A stretch of 64,000 nt of DNA from Leifsonia sp. AG29 (GTDB lineage: Bacteria; Actinomycetota; Actinomycetes; Actinomycetales; Microbacteriaceae): contig NZ_VMSF01000001.1 of the NCBI RefSeq assembly GCF_009765225.1, positions 1,054,001 to 1,118,000 of the forward strand. Reading direction: 5' to 3'. Of the stretch, positions 9,006 through 17,387 are shown in pieces. Position 1 is the first letter of the stretch. The number at the start of each line of letters is the position of its first letter. A program made the translations under genes and the position numbers. The notes beneath the pieces are model-generated. The model saw nothing but the letters and a program-made list of their open reading frames with translations, did not search any database and was not told where the DNA came from.

Positions 9006-9964
9006 AGACCTTCCGGTCGCTCGACGAGGTGCCGGACGGCTGGGGGCCGAGCGCGGTCACCATCGGGAAGTTCGACGGCGTCCACACCGGTCACCGGGCG
9101 GTGATCGGGCGGCTGCGCGAGGTGGCAGCGTCCCGCGGGCTCGTCTCCACGGTCATCACCTTCGACCGCAACCCGCTCGAGGTCCTCGCGCCGGAGAAGT
9201 GCCCCGCGTCGCTCGTGAGCGTCGAGCAGAAGCTCGACCTCCTCGCCGGCACCGGGGTCGACGCGACCCTCGTCGTGCGCTTCGACCGCGCGCTCGCCGG
9301 TCTCGACCCCGAGACGTTCGTGCACCGGATCCTGGTCGACCGCCTCCACGCTGCGGCGGTCCTGGTCGGAAGCGACTTCCGGTTCGGCGCGCGCGGTGCC
9401 GGAGACGTGGCCCTCCTCCGCGAGCTCGGAGAGCGGTACGGCTTCGTCGTCGAGCTCATCGACGACGTGAGGCCCGAGCACGGGCGGCGCGTGTCCTCCA
9501 CCTGGATCCGGGAGCTGCTGGCCGAGGGCGACGTGGGGCACGCCGCCGAGCTTCTCGGAGCCGACCCGACCCTCCGCGGCGTGGTCGTCCACGGCGCGGC
9601 GCGCGGGCGCGAGCTCGGGTATCCCACGGCGAACCTCTCGCCGCAGTCCGAGGGCCTCATCCCCGCCGACGGCGTGTACGCCGGCTGGCTCACCGACGGG
9701 GGAGTCCGGTACCCGGCGGCCATCTCGGTCGGCAACAATCCGACGTTCGAGGGTGTCCCGCAGAAGCAGGTGGAGGCGTACGTCCTCGACCGCGAACTCG
9801 ACCTGTACGACCACGTCGTCGAGGTGTCGTTCGTCCAGCGCATCCGCGGCATGGTCGCGTACCGCGGCGTCGAGCCGCTCATCGCCCAGATCGCCGATGA
9901 CGTCGAGCGCGCGCGGGGGATCCTCGAGCCGGCGCTCGACGGCGTCGCGGGCGAGCGCGACTGA
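9002..9964 (+). CDS. ribF: Bifunctional riboflavin kinase/FAD synthetase RibF
   Basis: RibF makes FMN and then FAD from riboflavin. The 320 residues contain the nucleotidyl-transferase half with GKFDGVHTGHRAVI (about residues 20-33) and the flavokinase half with GRELGYPTANL (about residues 200-210), in which the PTAN motif binds Mg-nucleotide. I chose the GTG at 9002, which overlaps the upstream stop as GTGA; a longer reading would run into the upstream gene. It ends TGATG, sharing one base with the next gene. Identification is secure. Confidence 0.95.
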   Translation: MKTFRSLDEVPDGWGPSAVTIGKFDGVHTGHRAVIGRLREVAASRGLVSTVITFDRNPLEVLAPEKCPASLVSVEQKLDLLAGTGVDATLVVRFDRALAGLDPETFVHRILVDRLHAAAVLVGSDFRFGARGAGDVALLRELGERYGFVVELIDDVRPEHGRRVSSTWIRELLAEGDVGHAAELLGADPTLRGVVVHGAARGRELGYPTANLSPQSEGLIPADGVYAGWLTDGGVRYPAAISVGNNPTFEGVPQKQVEAYVLDRELDLYDHVVEVSFVQRIRGMVAYRGVEPLIAQIADDVERARGILEPALDGVAGERD

Positions 9965-11214
9965 TGGCGCAGGCAGCGAGAGCGCAGGTCTCCCGCGAGA
10001 CGGGTTCCGGCGCCCGGCCGCTCTGGGCGGGCCGGGCGCTCGCTCTCCTCGGGATCCTCCTCGTCGCCGCCAACCTGCGCACCGCGGTCGCCGCGCTCTC
10101 GCCGATCTTCGCCGAGATCCGGCTCGAGTTCGACGTCTCGAGCATCGGCGTCGGCCTCCTCGGCATGCTGCCGCCGGTGTGCTTCGCCGTGTTCGGGCTG
10201 CTGACGCCGCTCCTCACCCGGAGGCTCAGCCTCGAGGCCGTCATCGTCGGCGCGCTCGGCGTCATCCTCGCCGGTCACCTGATCCGCGCATCCGCCGGTT
10301 CGTTCGCGGTCCTCGCCGTGGGGTCGGCGATCACGTTCGCCGGCATGGGCGTGGGCAACGTCCTGCTCCCGCCGCTGGTGAAGCGCTACTTCCCGGACCG
10401 GATCGGTCTGATGACCTCCCTGTACGCCACGATCATGTCGGTCAGCACGCTGCTCCCGCCGCTCGTCGCGGTCCCCGTCGCCGACGCGACGAGCTGGCAT
10501 GTCTCGGTGGGCATGTGGTCGGTGGTGAGCCTCCTCGCGATCGTCCCGTGGCTGCCCCTCCTCGGGCGCCGCCGCCCGGTCGGGGCCGATGCGGAGCGAG
10601 CGGAGGGGGCACCCGCGACGATGACGCGCCTCATCTGGCGGTCGCCCCTCGCCTGGGCCCTCATGGTCGCCTTCGCGGTCTCCAGCCTGAACGCGTACGC
10701 GATGTTCGCGTGGCTGCCGCAGCTTCTCGCCGATGTCGCCGGAACCCCGCCCGCCGAAGCGGGTGCGCTCCTGTCGGTGTATGCCGGCATGGGCATCCCG
10801 GCGGGCCTGCTCGTCCCGCTCCTGGCAGCGCGGATGCGCAATGTGGCCCTCCTGGTCTACGCCGGGGTGGCCTGCTTCGTGATCGGGTACGCCGGGCTCA
10901 TCCTCGTTCCGTCAACGGCGACGATCGTCTGGGTCGTGTTCGCGGGACTGGGCCCGCTGCTCTTCCCGCTCTGCCTGGTGCTGATCAACCAGCGGACCCG
11001 CACCCATGCCGGCTCGGTGGCGCTGAGCGGGTTCACGCAGGGGCTCGGCTACGTGCTCGGAGCGTGCGGGCCGCTCGCGGTGGGCGTCATCCACCAGTCG
11101 ACCGGCTCCTGGACCGTCGCGCTGCTCGTGCTGACCACGACGGCCCTCGCCGCGGCCGTGGCCGGTGCGGTGATCGCCCGACCGCGCTTCCTGGAGGACG
11201 ACCTCGGTCACTGA
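9964..11214 (+). CDS. CynX/NimT-type MFS transporter
   Basis: A 416-residue, 12-helix major-facilitator protein of the CynX/NimT group (related to cyanate and 2-nitroimidazole transporters). The early stretch ANLRTAVAALSPIF after helix 1 is characteristic of the group. Between helices 6 and 7 lies a charged loop at about residues 198-220. The ATG shares one base with the ribF stop, so it is in the same transcript. The substrate is unknown. Confidence 0.87.
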   Translation: MAQAARAQVSRETGSGARPLWAGRALALLGILLVAANLRTAVAALSPIFAEIRLEFDVSSIGVGLLGMLPPVCFAVFGLLTPLLTRRLSLEAVIVGALGVILAGHLIRASAGSFAVLAVGSAITFAGMGVGNVLLPPLVKRYFPDRIGLMTSLYATIMSVSTLLPPLVAVPVADATSWHVSVGMWSVVSLLAIVPWLPLLGRRRPVGADAERAEGAPATMTRLIWRSPLAWALMVAFAVSSLNAYAMFAWLPQLLADVAGTPPAEAGALLSVYAGMGIPAGLLVPLLAARMRNVALLVYAGVACFVIGYAGLILVPSTATIVWVVFAGLGPLLFPLCLVLINQRTRTHAGSVALSGFTQGLGYVLGACGPLAVGVIHQSTGSWTVALLVLTTTALAAAVAGAVIARPRFLEDDLGH

Positions 11215-11236
11215 CCGAGTGCCTCCCGGCTGCTCG

Positions 11237-12178
11237 TCAGGGCAGGAGGTGCGACCGATGGATGAGCGCGCCGGCGCCGATCAGCGGCCCCTCCGAGGAG
11301 AGGGCGGACGGGGTGATCCGCACCTTCTTGACGAACGGGAAGTAGTGGTGCTCGATGACCGCGCGGATGTGGTCGAAGAGGTCGGGCGTCGAGTGCGAGA
11401 AACCCCCGCCGATGGCGACGAGCTCGAGGTCGAGCAGGGCGGTCGCGGACGCGATCGCCCGGCCGACGGCCTCGCCGGTGCGGGCGATGGCCTGCCGCGC
11501 GACGAGATCTCCCGCCGCGTACGCTGCGGCCAGGTCCTCGCCCGTCGTTCCCGTGAAGCCCTGGCGGCGGGCCCAGGCGACCGTGTGCGGACCGGAGGCG
11601 ATCGCCTCCAGCGCGGACGGGTTGCCGAACGTGCCCTCGCCGGTGATGTCGCCCACCTCGACGTGGCCGATGTGGCCGGCGTTGCCGGTGGGTCCGGTGA
11701 TCACCCGTCCGTCGACGATCAGGCCGCCGCCGATGCCGGTCGAGATCACCATGCCCATGACGTTGTCGACGCCCTGGGCGGCGCCCACCCAGTGCTCAGC
11801 CATGGTGATGGCCACGCCGTCCATCTCGAGCGTGACGGGGACGTCCAGGCCGTGGTCGCGGGCCACCGATCCGATGTAGTCGCGGAGCGGGTAGTCGCGC
11901 CAGTCGGGCACGTTGAGCGGAGAGACGAGGCCGCGCTTGCGATCGATCGGGCCCGCGCAGCCGATGCCGACCCCGACGATCACGGCGTCGGGCGGGAGCG
12001 CGGCGACCGCGTCGCGGACGACCCCGCTGACCGAGGACTCCAGGTCGGCGACCGTCGCGGTGCGCCCGGTGGGGCGCCGGTGGCGCGAGCCGGCGATCAG
12101 GCGGCCGTCGGCATCGACGAGAGCGGCTTCGACCTTGGTGCCGCCGAAGTCGACGGCGAGCGCGAGGGGTGTGGACAC
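11237..12178 (-). CDS. ROK-family sugar kinase-like protein
   Basis: A 313-residue protein of the ROK family (glucokinases, N-acetylmannosamine kinases and transcriptional repressors). The phosphate-1 motif is DFGGTKVEAALVD (residues 10-22), and the catalytic Asp lies in TLEMDGVA. It has no N-terminal HTH, so it is an enzyme-type ROK. The zinc-binding CxCGxxGC motif that usually follows GH is missing: here the segment reads GTFGNPSALEAIASG, all cysteines gone. It is divergent from the deoR-like regulator and may belong to the same sugar or nucleoside regulon, but the substrate is not known. Confidence 0.85.
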   Translation of the reverse strand: MSTPLALAVDFGGTKVEAALVDADGRLIAGSRHRRPTGRTATVADLESSVSGVVRDAVAALPPDAVIVGVGIGCAGPIDRKRGLVSPLNVPDWRDYPLRDYIGSVARDHGLDVPVTLEMDGVAITMAEHWVGAAQGVDNVMGMVISTGIGGGLIVDGRVITGPTGNAGHIGHVEVGDITGEGTFGNPSALEAIASGPHTVAWARRQGFTGTTGEDLAAAYAAGDLVARQAIARTGEAVGRAIASATALLDLELVAIGGGFSHSTPDLFDHIRAVIEHHYFPFVKKVRITPSALSSEGPLIGAGALIHRSHLLP

Positions 12179-12185
12179 GGGGTCC

Positions 12186-12191
12186 AGGGTA
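12186..12191 (-). promoter_or_regulatory. Leaderless -10 element of the ROK gene
   Basis: TACCCT on the minus strand ends 7 bases before the GTG at 12178. The palindrome at 12206-12219 would cover the position of its -35. Confidence 0.5.
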
Positions 12192-12205
12192 GACGAAACA
12201 CGGAC

Positions 12206-12219
12206 TGCTCATTTGAGCA
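12206..12219. promoter_or_regulatory. Candidate SorC/DeoR operator
   Basis: TGCTCA-TT-TGAGCA is a perfect 6-bp inverted repeat in the 91-base gap between the divergent ROK and regulator genes. It lies about 16 bases upstream of the regulator's -35 and inside the ROK promoter, as expected for autoregulation and control of both strands. Confidence 0.55.
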
Positions 12220-12234
12220 CTGACCGCACAAGTG

Positions 12235-12263
12235 TTGTTCCGGTTCCTCGCGCTTCCTAAGCT
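12235..12263 (+). promoter_or_regulatory. Promoter of the deoR-deoC-ald operon
   Basis: TTGTTC (12235-12240), a 17-base spacer and TAAGCT (12258-12263), which ends 6 bases before the GTG. This is one of the few leaderless promoters here with a plausible -35 at ideal spacing. A GGAGG run lies between -10 and the GTG but is too close to act as a ribosome-binding site. Confidence 0.55.
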
Positions 12264-12269
12264 GGAGGG

Positions 12270-13268
12270 GTGGCCCTGAACGATTCGGACGAGATCCTCG
12301 CCGTCAAAGCCGCAGAGCTCTACTACGAGGCCGGCAAGACCCAGGACGAGATCGGCGTCGCGCTCAACGTCTCCCGCTGGAAGGTCGGCCGGCTCCTCGT
12401 CGCCGCCCGCGAGCACGGATTCGTGCGCATCGAGATCGTCCACCCGAGCGCGCGCCGCTTCTCGCTGGAGCGGGAGCTCTGCGGGTTCTACGGACTCACG
12501 GACGCCGTCGTGGTGCCGGGCGCCGAGAGCGAGGCCGACGTCCAGGCGCGCGTGGCGCAGGCGGCGGCCGACTACCTCACCACACTCCGACCCGTCCCGC
12601 GCACGCTCGGCGTCAGCTGGGGGCGCACGCTCCACGCGGTGGCAGCGCGGCTGCGCGCCGGCTGGGCGGTCGGCGTCAACCCGGTCCAGATCAACGGGAG
12701 CGTCTCGTCGACCCGCCAGGCCACCGCCGCGGCCGACACCGCCGTGGTGATCGCCCGCAAGGCGCAGGGCACGGCCACGCTCCTCCCGAGCCCCGCCATC
12801 TTCGAGCACGCGGCGACGCGGCGGGCCATCGAGGCCGACCGGTCCGTCCAGTCGGTGCTCGAGCTCGCCCGCAATGCGAGCGCCTACCTGTTCAGCGCGG
12901 GCGTCGTCGACGTCAGCTCCGTCCACGTCGACTCCGGGTATCTCTCGGCCGACGACGTCCGCGCGCTCGCCGCCAAGGGGGCGGTCGGCGACGTGGTCGG
13001 CCGCTTCATCACCGACGCGGGCGAGGTCGCCGACCCGGAGCTCGACGCCCGCACCCTGGGCCTGAGCCTCGACGAGCTCCGCCGCGCCCGCACCTCCATC
13101 GCCGTGATCGCGGGGGAGGCGAAGCACGGGGTCGCGCACGCCGTGGTCGCGAGCGGGCTGTGCACCATCCTCATCACCGACGAGGGCACCGCGAACGCGC
13201 TGCTCGGGCGCTCCGGCCCGGCCTCGCCGCAGACCACCGACCGCTATGTGAAAGAAGGACAGGCGTGA
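12270..13268 (+). CDS. SorC/DeoR-type sugar-binding transcriptional regulator
   Basis: A 332-residue regulator with an N-terminal HTH (TQDEIGVALNVSRWKVGRLL, about residues 25-44) and a C-terminal phosphosugar-binding domain of the SorC type (region around TLGVSWGRTLHAVA). This is the architecture of B. subtilis DeoR, which senses deoxyribose-5-phosphate. It starts with GTG and overlaps deoC by GTGA, so it heads the operon it is likely to control. The inducer is probably deoxyribose-5-phosphate, inferred from deoC. It may also act on the divergent ROK gene. Confidence 0.88.
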   Translation: MALNDSDEILAVKAAELYYEAGKTQDEIGVALNVSRWKVGRLLVAAREHGFVRIEIVHPSARRFSLERELCGFYGLTDAVVVPGAESEADVQARVAQAAADYLTTLRPVPRTLGVSWGRTLHAVAARLRAGWAVGVNPVQINGSVSSTRQATAAADTAVVIARKAQGTATLLPSPAIFEHAATRRAIEADRSVQSVLELARNASAYLFSAGVVDVSSVHVDSGYLSADDVRALAAKGAVGDVVGRFITDAGEVADPELDARTLGLSLDELRRARTSIAVIAGEAKHGVAHAVVASGLCTILITDEGTANALLGRSGPASPQTTDRYVKEGQA

Positions 13269-14296
13269 CCATCGAGACCACACCGCCCGTGCGGACGCTC
13301 GCGCCCGCCGCGCGCGCCGTCGAGGTGATCGGCGGCGACCTGACCGAGGCCTCGCTCCGGCGCTACCTCGGCGGCATCCCCGGCGTCGACGCCGTCGGGC
13401 TCGAGCAGCGGGCCGCCGGGCTCGGCACCCGCTCGATCAAGACCACCAGCAAGGCCTGGGCGCTCGACAAGGCGATCGAGCTCATCGACCTGACCACGCT
13501 CGAGGGGTCGGACACCCCGGGCAAGGTGCGCTCGCTCGTCGGCAAGGCCCTCACCCCCGACCCGAGCGACCCGACCACGCCCCGCCCGGCGGCCGTCTGC
13601 GTGTACGGCGACATGGTGCCGTACGCGGTGGAGGCGCTGGGCGCCGCGCACCAGGGTGCACAGCCCGGGCGGGAGGGCGGCATCGCGGTCGCGGCAGTGG
13701 CCACCGCCTTCCCGAGCGGCCGCGCCTCCCTCGCCGTGAAGCTCGCCGATACGGCCGACGCCGTGGCTGCGGGTGCGGACGAGATCGACATGGTCATCGA
13801 CCGCGGGGCCTTCCTGTCGGGGCGCTTCGGGCTGGTCTTCGACGAGATCGTCGCCGTCAAGGAGGCGTGCCGCCGCGACGACGGCAGTTACGCGCACCTC
13901 AAGGTGATCCTCGAGACCGGCGAGCTCAACACGTACGACAATGTGCGCCGCGCCTCCTGGCTCAGCATCCTGGCGGGTGCGGACTTCATCAAGACCTCCA
14001 CCGGCAAGGTGTCGCCCGCGGCCACGCTGCCGACGACCCTCCTCATGCTCGAGGTGGTGCGCGACTGGAACCGGCTGACCGGCGAGGAGATCGGTGTGAA
14101 GCCCGCGGGCGGCATCCGCTCCTCGAAGGACGCCATCAAGTACCTGGTGACCGTGGCCGAGACGGTCGGGGAGCACTGGCTGCAGCCGCACCTGTTCCGC
14201 TTCGGCGCCTCCAGCCTCCTGAACGACGTGCTGCTCCAGCGGCAGAAGCTGCGCACCGGTCACTACTCCGGCGCCGACTACGTCACGATCGACTGA
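13265..14296 (+). CDS. deoC: Deoxyribose-phosphate aldolase DeoC
   Basis: DeoC splits 2-deoxyribose-5-phosphate into glyceraldehyde-3-phosphate and acetaldehyde. The Schiff-base lysine is in DFIKTSTGKV (about residue 240). At 343 residues it is longer than the E. coli enzyme (259) because of an N-terminal extension of about 80 residues, resembling the long, eukaryote-like DERA group. The GTG start overlaps the regulator stop; GAAGGA provides a ribosome-binding site. The acetaldehyde it makes is the probable substrate of the next gene. Confidence 0.94.
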   Translation: MTIETTPPVRTLAPAARAVEVIGGDLTEASLRRYLGGIPGVDAVGLEQRAAGLGTRSIKTTSKAWALDKAIELIDLTTLEGSDTPGKVRSLVGKALTPDPSDPTTPRPAAVCVYGDMVPYAVEALGAAHQGAQPGREGGIAVAAVATAFPSGRASLAVKLADTADAVAAGADEIDMVIDRGAFLSGRFGLVFDEIVAVKEACRRDDGSYAHLKVILETGELNTYDNVRRASWLSILAGADFIKTSTGKVSPAATLPTTLLMLEVVRDWNRLTGEEIGVKPAGGIRSSKDAIKYLVTVAETVGEHWLQPHLFRFGASSLLNDVLLQRQKLRTGHYSGADYVTID

Positions 14297-14310
14297 AAGC
14301 AGACCCAGAC

Positions 14311-15825
14311 ATGAGCTTCCTCGAGTATGCCCCGGCTCCCGAGTCGCGGGCGATCCTGAACCTCCGCGACGAGTACGGCCTGTTCATCGACGGCGAGTTC
14401 GTCGCCGGGCACGGCACGCCCTTCCAGACGGTCTCGCCCGCGAGCGAGGAGCGGATCGCAACCATCGCGACGGCCGATTCCGCGGACATCGGCACCGCCG
14501 TCGCCGCCGCACGCCGCGCATACGACCGCGTGTGGTCGCGGATGAGCGGCACCGACCGCGGCAAGTACCTCTTCCGCATCGCCCGGCTCGTGCAGGAGCG
14601 GGCTCGCGAGCTGGCCGTCGCCGAGAGCCTCGACAACGGCAAGCCGATCAAGGAGAGCAGGGACGTCGACGTTCCGCTCGTGGCCGCCTGGTTCTTCTAC
14701 TACGCCGGGTGGGCCGACAAGCTGGAGCACGCCGGTCTCGGGCCGGCCCCCCGGGCGCTCGGCGTCGCGGCGCAGGTGATCCCCTGGAACTTCCCGCTGC
14801 TCATGCTCGCCTGGAAGATCGCCCCGGCGCTCGCGGCGGGCAACACCGTCGTGCTCAAGCCGGCCGAGACCACGCCGCTGACCGCGCTGCTGTTCGCCGA
14901 GATCGTGCAGCAGGCCGACCTGCCGCCCGGAGTGGTCAACATCGTCACGGGTGCCGGCGAGACCGGGCGCGACCTGGTCGCCCACCCGGGCGTCGACAAG
15001 GTCGCCTTCACCGGGTCGACGGCGGTCGGCCGCGAGATCGCCCGCTCGGTCGCGGGAACCTCGAAGAAGCTCACGCTCGAGCTCGGCGGCAAGGCCGCGA
15101 ACATCGTGTTCGACGACGCGCCGATCGACCAGGCGGTCGAGGGCATCGTGAACGGGATCTTCTTCAACCAGGGCCACGTCTGCTGCGCGGGAAGCCGCCT
15201 GCTCGTCCAGGAGTCGATCCACGACGAGGTCGTCGATCGGCTGAAGCGCCGCCTGTCGACGCTCCGGCTCGGCGACCCGCTCGACAAGAACACCGACATC
15301 GGCGCGATCAACAGCGCCGAGCAACTGCAGCGCATCCGCGAGCTCTCCGACATCGGCGAGGCGGAGGGCGCCGAGCGCTGGACGGCCGACTGCGCCATCC
15401 CGGAGAACGGCTTCTGGTTCGCGCCGACCATCTTCACGAACGTGTCGACGAGCCACCGCATCGCCCGCGAGGAGATCTTCGGACCGGTGCTCTCCGTGCT
15501 GACGTTCCGAACCCCGGCCGAGGCGATCGCGAAGGCGAACAACACCCCGTACGGGCTCTCGGCCGGCATCTGGTCGGACAAGGGCAGCCGGATCCTCGCT
15601 GTTGCGGACAAGCTCAGAGCCGGAGTGGTGTGGGCCAACACCTTCAACCGCTTCGACCCGGCGAGCCCGTTCGGCGGGTACAAGGAGTCCGGCTACGGCC
15701 GCGAGGGCGGCCGCCACGGGCTGGCTGCCTACCTGGTGCCCGGTCGCTCCACCGCCGCGGCGTCGCCCGCCGCGGCTTCCTCCGCCCCCGCCCGCACCTC
15801 CACCCGCAAGGGAGTGAAGAAATGA
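14311..15825 (+). CDS. NAD(P)-dependent aldehyde dehydrogenase
   Basis: A full-length ALDH (504 aa). The oxyanion Asn is in VIPWNFPLLM, the nucleotide-contacting Lys in VLKPAE, the general-base Glu in ELGGK (Glu257) and the catalytic nucleophile in NQGHVCCAGS (Cys291). In this operon it most likely oxidises the acetaldehyde released by DeoC to acetate, which is inference from context. The last 27 residues are a low-complexity Ala/Ser/Pro linker ending in KKGVKK-like basic residues. The ATG is 14 bases after deoC and the stop overlaps the next gene as ATGA, so the two dehydrogenase-fold proteins are made together. Confidence 0.92.
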   Translation: MSFLEYAPAPESRAILNLRDEYGLFIDGEFVAGHGTPFQTVSPASEERIATIATADSADIGTAVAAARRAYDRVWSRMSGTDRGKYLFRIARLVQERARELAVAESLDNGKPIKESRDVDVPLVAAWFFYYAGWADKLEHAGLGPAPRALGVAAQVIPWNFPLLMLAWKIAPALAAGNTVVLKPAETTPLTALLFAEIVQQADLPPGVVNIVTGAGETGRDLVAHPGVDKVAFTGSTAVGREIARSVAGTSKKLTLELGGKAANIVFDDAPIDQAVEGIVNGIFFNQGHVCCAGSRLLVQESIHDEVVDRLKRRLSTLRLGDPLDKNTDIGAINSAEQLQRIRELSDIGEAEGAERWTADCAIPENGFWFAPTIFTNVSTSHRIAREEIFGPVLSVLTFRTPAEAIAKANNTPYGLSAGIWSDKGSRILAVADKLRAGVVWANTFNRFDPASPFGGYKESGYGREGGRHGLAAYLVPGRSTAAASPAAASSAPARTSTRKGVKK

Positions 15826-16682
15826 GCCGCCTGGCCGTGCCGAAGACCTACAAGCTCTACATCGGCGGGAAGTTCCCGCGCAGCGAGTCGGGGCGCACCT
15901 ACGAGGTGCTCTCCGCGCGGGGCGCCTTCCTCGCGAACGCCTCGAAGGCCTCGCGAAAGGACGCCCGCGACGCCGTCGTGGCCGCTCGCGGAGCCCTCTC
16001 CGGCTGGGCGGGTGCGACGGCGTACAACCGCGGGCAGGTGCTGTACCGCATCGCCGAGCTGATGGAGGGGCGTCGCGCCCAGTTCATCGACGAGCTCCAG
16101 CAGGGGCAGGGCCTCTCCGCCACGGCCGCCGGTGCCCAGGTCGACGAGGCGATCGACCGCTGGGTCTGGTACGCGGGCTGGGCCGACAAGTTCGCCCAGG
16201 TCGCGGGGAACGCCAACCCGGTGGCCGGACCCTACTTCAACATCTCCGTGCCCGAGCCGACCGGCGTGGTCGCGATCGTGGCGCCGCAGGACTCCGGTCT
16301 GCTGGGCTTCGTGAGCTCGGTCGCCCCCGCGCTCGTCGCCGGGAACACCGTGGTCGTGGTCGCGAGCGAACGGTTCCCGCTGTCGGCGATCAGCCTCGGC
16401 GAGGTGCTCGCGACGAGCGACGTGCCCGGCGGCGTGGTCAACATCCTCACCGGGTCGCCGGCCGAGATCGCGCCGTGGCTCGCCTCGCACGCCGATGTGA
16501 ACGCCCTGGACCTGGTCGGGGCCGGAGACCTCGACTGGGTGGAGCTGCAGATCGCCGCGGCCGACACGCTGAAGCGGGTCCTGCCCCCGGAGAACGGCCC
16601 CGACGCGGCAGCGCCCTCTCTCGACCGCATCGCGTTCTTCACCGAGACGAAGACGGTCTGGCACACCAAGTCGCTCATCTGA
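15822..16682 (+). CDS. Truncated, probably inactive aldehyde dehydrogenase-like protein
   Basis: A 286-residue paralogue that covers only the N-terminal cofactor-fold region of an ALDH (normal length near 480). The start LYIGGKF and the segment with GVVAIVAPQDSG and NTVVVVASE align with ALDHs, but the oxyanion Asn and the cofactor Lys are replaced and the ELGGK and catalytic Cys region is absent. It ends normally with TSLI-like residues and keeps good codon use, so it does not look like a decaying pseudogene. Stop-start overlap with the active ALDH suggests a subunit or chaperone role. Such pairs next to deoC occur in other actinobacteria as far as I recall. Confidence 0.85.
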   Translation: MSRLAVPKTYKLYIGGKFPRSESGRTYEVLSARGAFLANASKASRKDARDAVVAARGALSGWAGATAYNRGQVLYRIAELMEGRRAQFIDELQQGQGLSATAAGAQVDEAIDRWVWYAGWADKFAQVAGNANPVAGPYFNISVPEPTGVVAIVAPQDSGLLGFVSSVAPALVAGNTVVVVASERFPLSAISLGEVLATSDVPGGVVNILTGSPAEIAPWLASHADVNALDLVGAGDLDWVELQIAAADTLKRVLPPENGPDAAAPSLDRIAFFTETKTVWHTKSLI

Positions 16683-16769
16683 CGCGCCGCCGCCGCCCGT
16701 GCCCCGCGGGTTCCTTCCGGTGCCGCCCGTTCTGGGGGAGTATGGGGGGATACGGAACAAGGAGGCTGC

Positions 16770-17375
16770 ATGACGGACGAGTGGAGAGGGCCGGCAGCCG
16801 GGGGAGAAGCGGAGCTCGTGCTCGTCGGCGACAGCCTGACCCAGGCCGGTGACTGGCAGAGCTGGCTCCCCGGCGAGCGGGTGCGCAATCTCGGCGTGGC
16901 CGGGGACACCACCGACGACGTGATCGCCCGCCTGCCCGACGTCATCGAGGCCCGGCCGGCCACGTTGGGCCTGATGATCGGGACCAACGACCTCGCCTGG
17001 CGCCGGTCGGTCGAGCACGTCGTCCGGAACGTCGAGACGACGCTCGTGACGCTGCGCAAGGAGCTCCCCGAGACGCGCATCCTAGTGCAGTCGGTCCTGC
17101 CCCGAGGGCGCGAGTTCGCCGATCAGATCCGCGACATCAACCGGCACCTGTGGCAGTTCGCGCCGACGGTGCACGCCGGCTGGCTCGACCTGTGGCCGGC
17201 CTTCGCGCTCGAGGACGGCGAGCTGAACCCCGCCTACTCGGAGGACCGCCTCCATCTCAACCAGGAGGGGTACCGAGTCTGGGCGGCGGAGCTCGCCAAC
17301 GGCCTGGAGCGCCTCCGCGACCTGCCGCTCACCAGCCGGGCGATCCAGCTTCCCGACCTGGGAGGCGCGGCCTAG
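16770..17375 (+). CDS. SGNH/GDSL-family hydrolase
   Basis: A 201-residue SGNH esterase/lipase. Block I is VLVGDSLTQ with the nucleophile Ser (residue 26), the block II Gly is in NLGVAGDTT, block III Asn is in GTNDLAWRR and block V D-x-x-H is in SEDRLHLNQEGY. No signal peptide is visible, so it should act in the cytoplasm, probably as a deacetylase or small-ester hydrolase. An AAGGAGG ribosome-binding site precedes the ATG. The substrate is unknown. Confidence 0.88.
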   Translation: MTDEWRGPAAGGEAELVLVGDSLTQAGDWQSWLPGERVRNLGVAGDTTDDVIARLPDVIEARPATLGLMIGTNDLAWRRSVEHVVRNVETTLVTLRKELPETRILVQSVLPRGREFADQIRDINRHLWQFAPTVHAGWLDLWPAFALEDGELNPAYSEDRLHLNQEGYRVWAAELANGLERLRDLPLTSRAIQLPDLGGAA

Positions 17376-17387
17376 CCGTCCCGCCGG

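Noticed and set aside
14532..16682. A single 716-residue ALDH-like protein spanning both dehydrogenases.
   Set aside because: The first part is a frame shadow; the real short protein starts with the ATG that overlaps the upstream stop.
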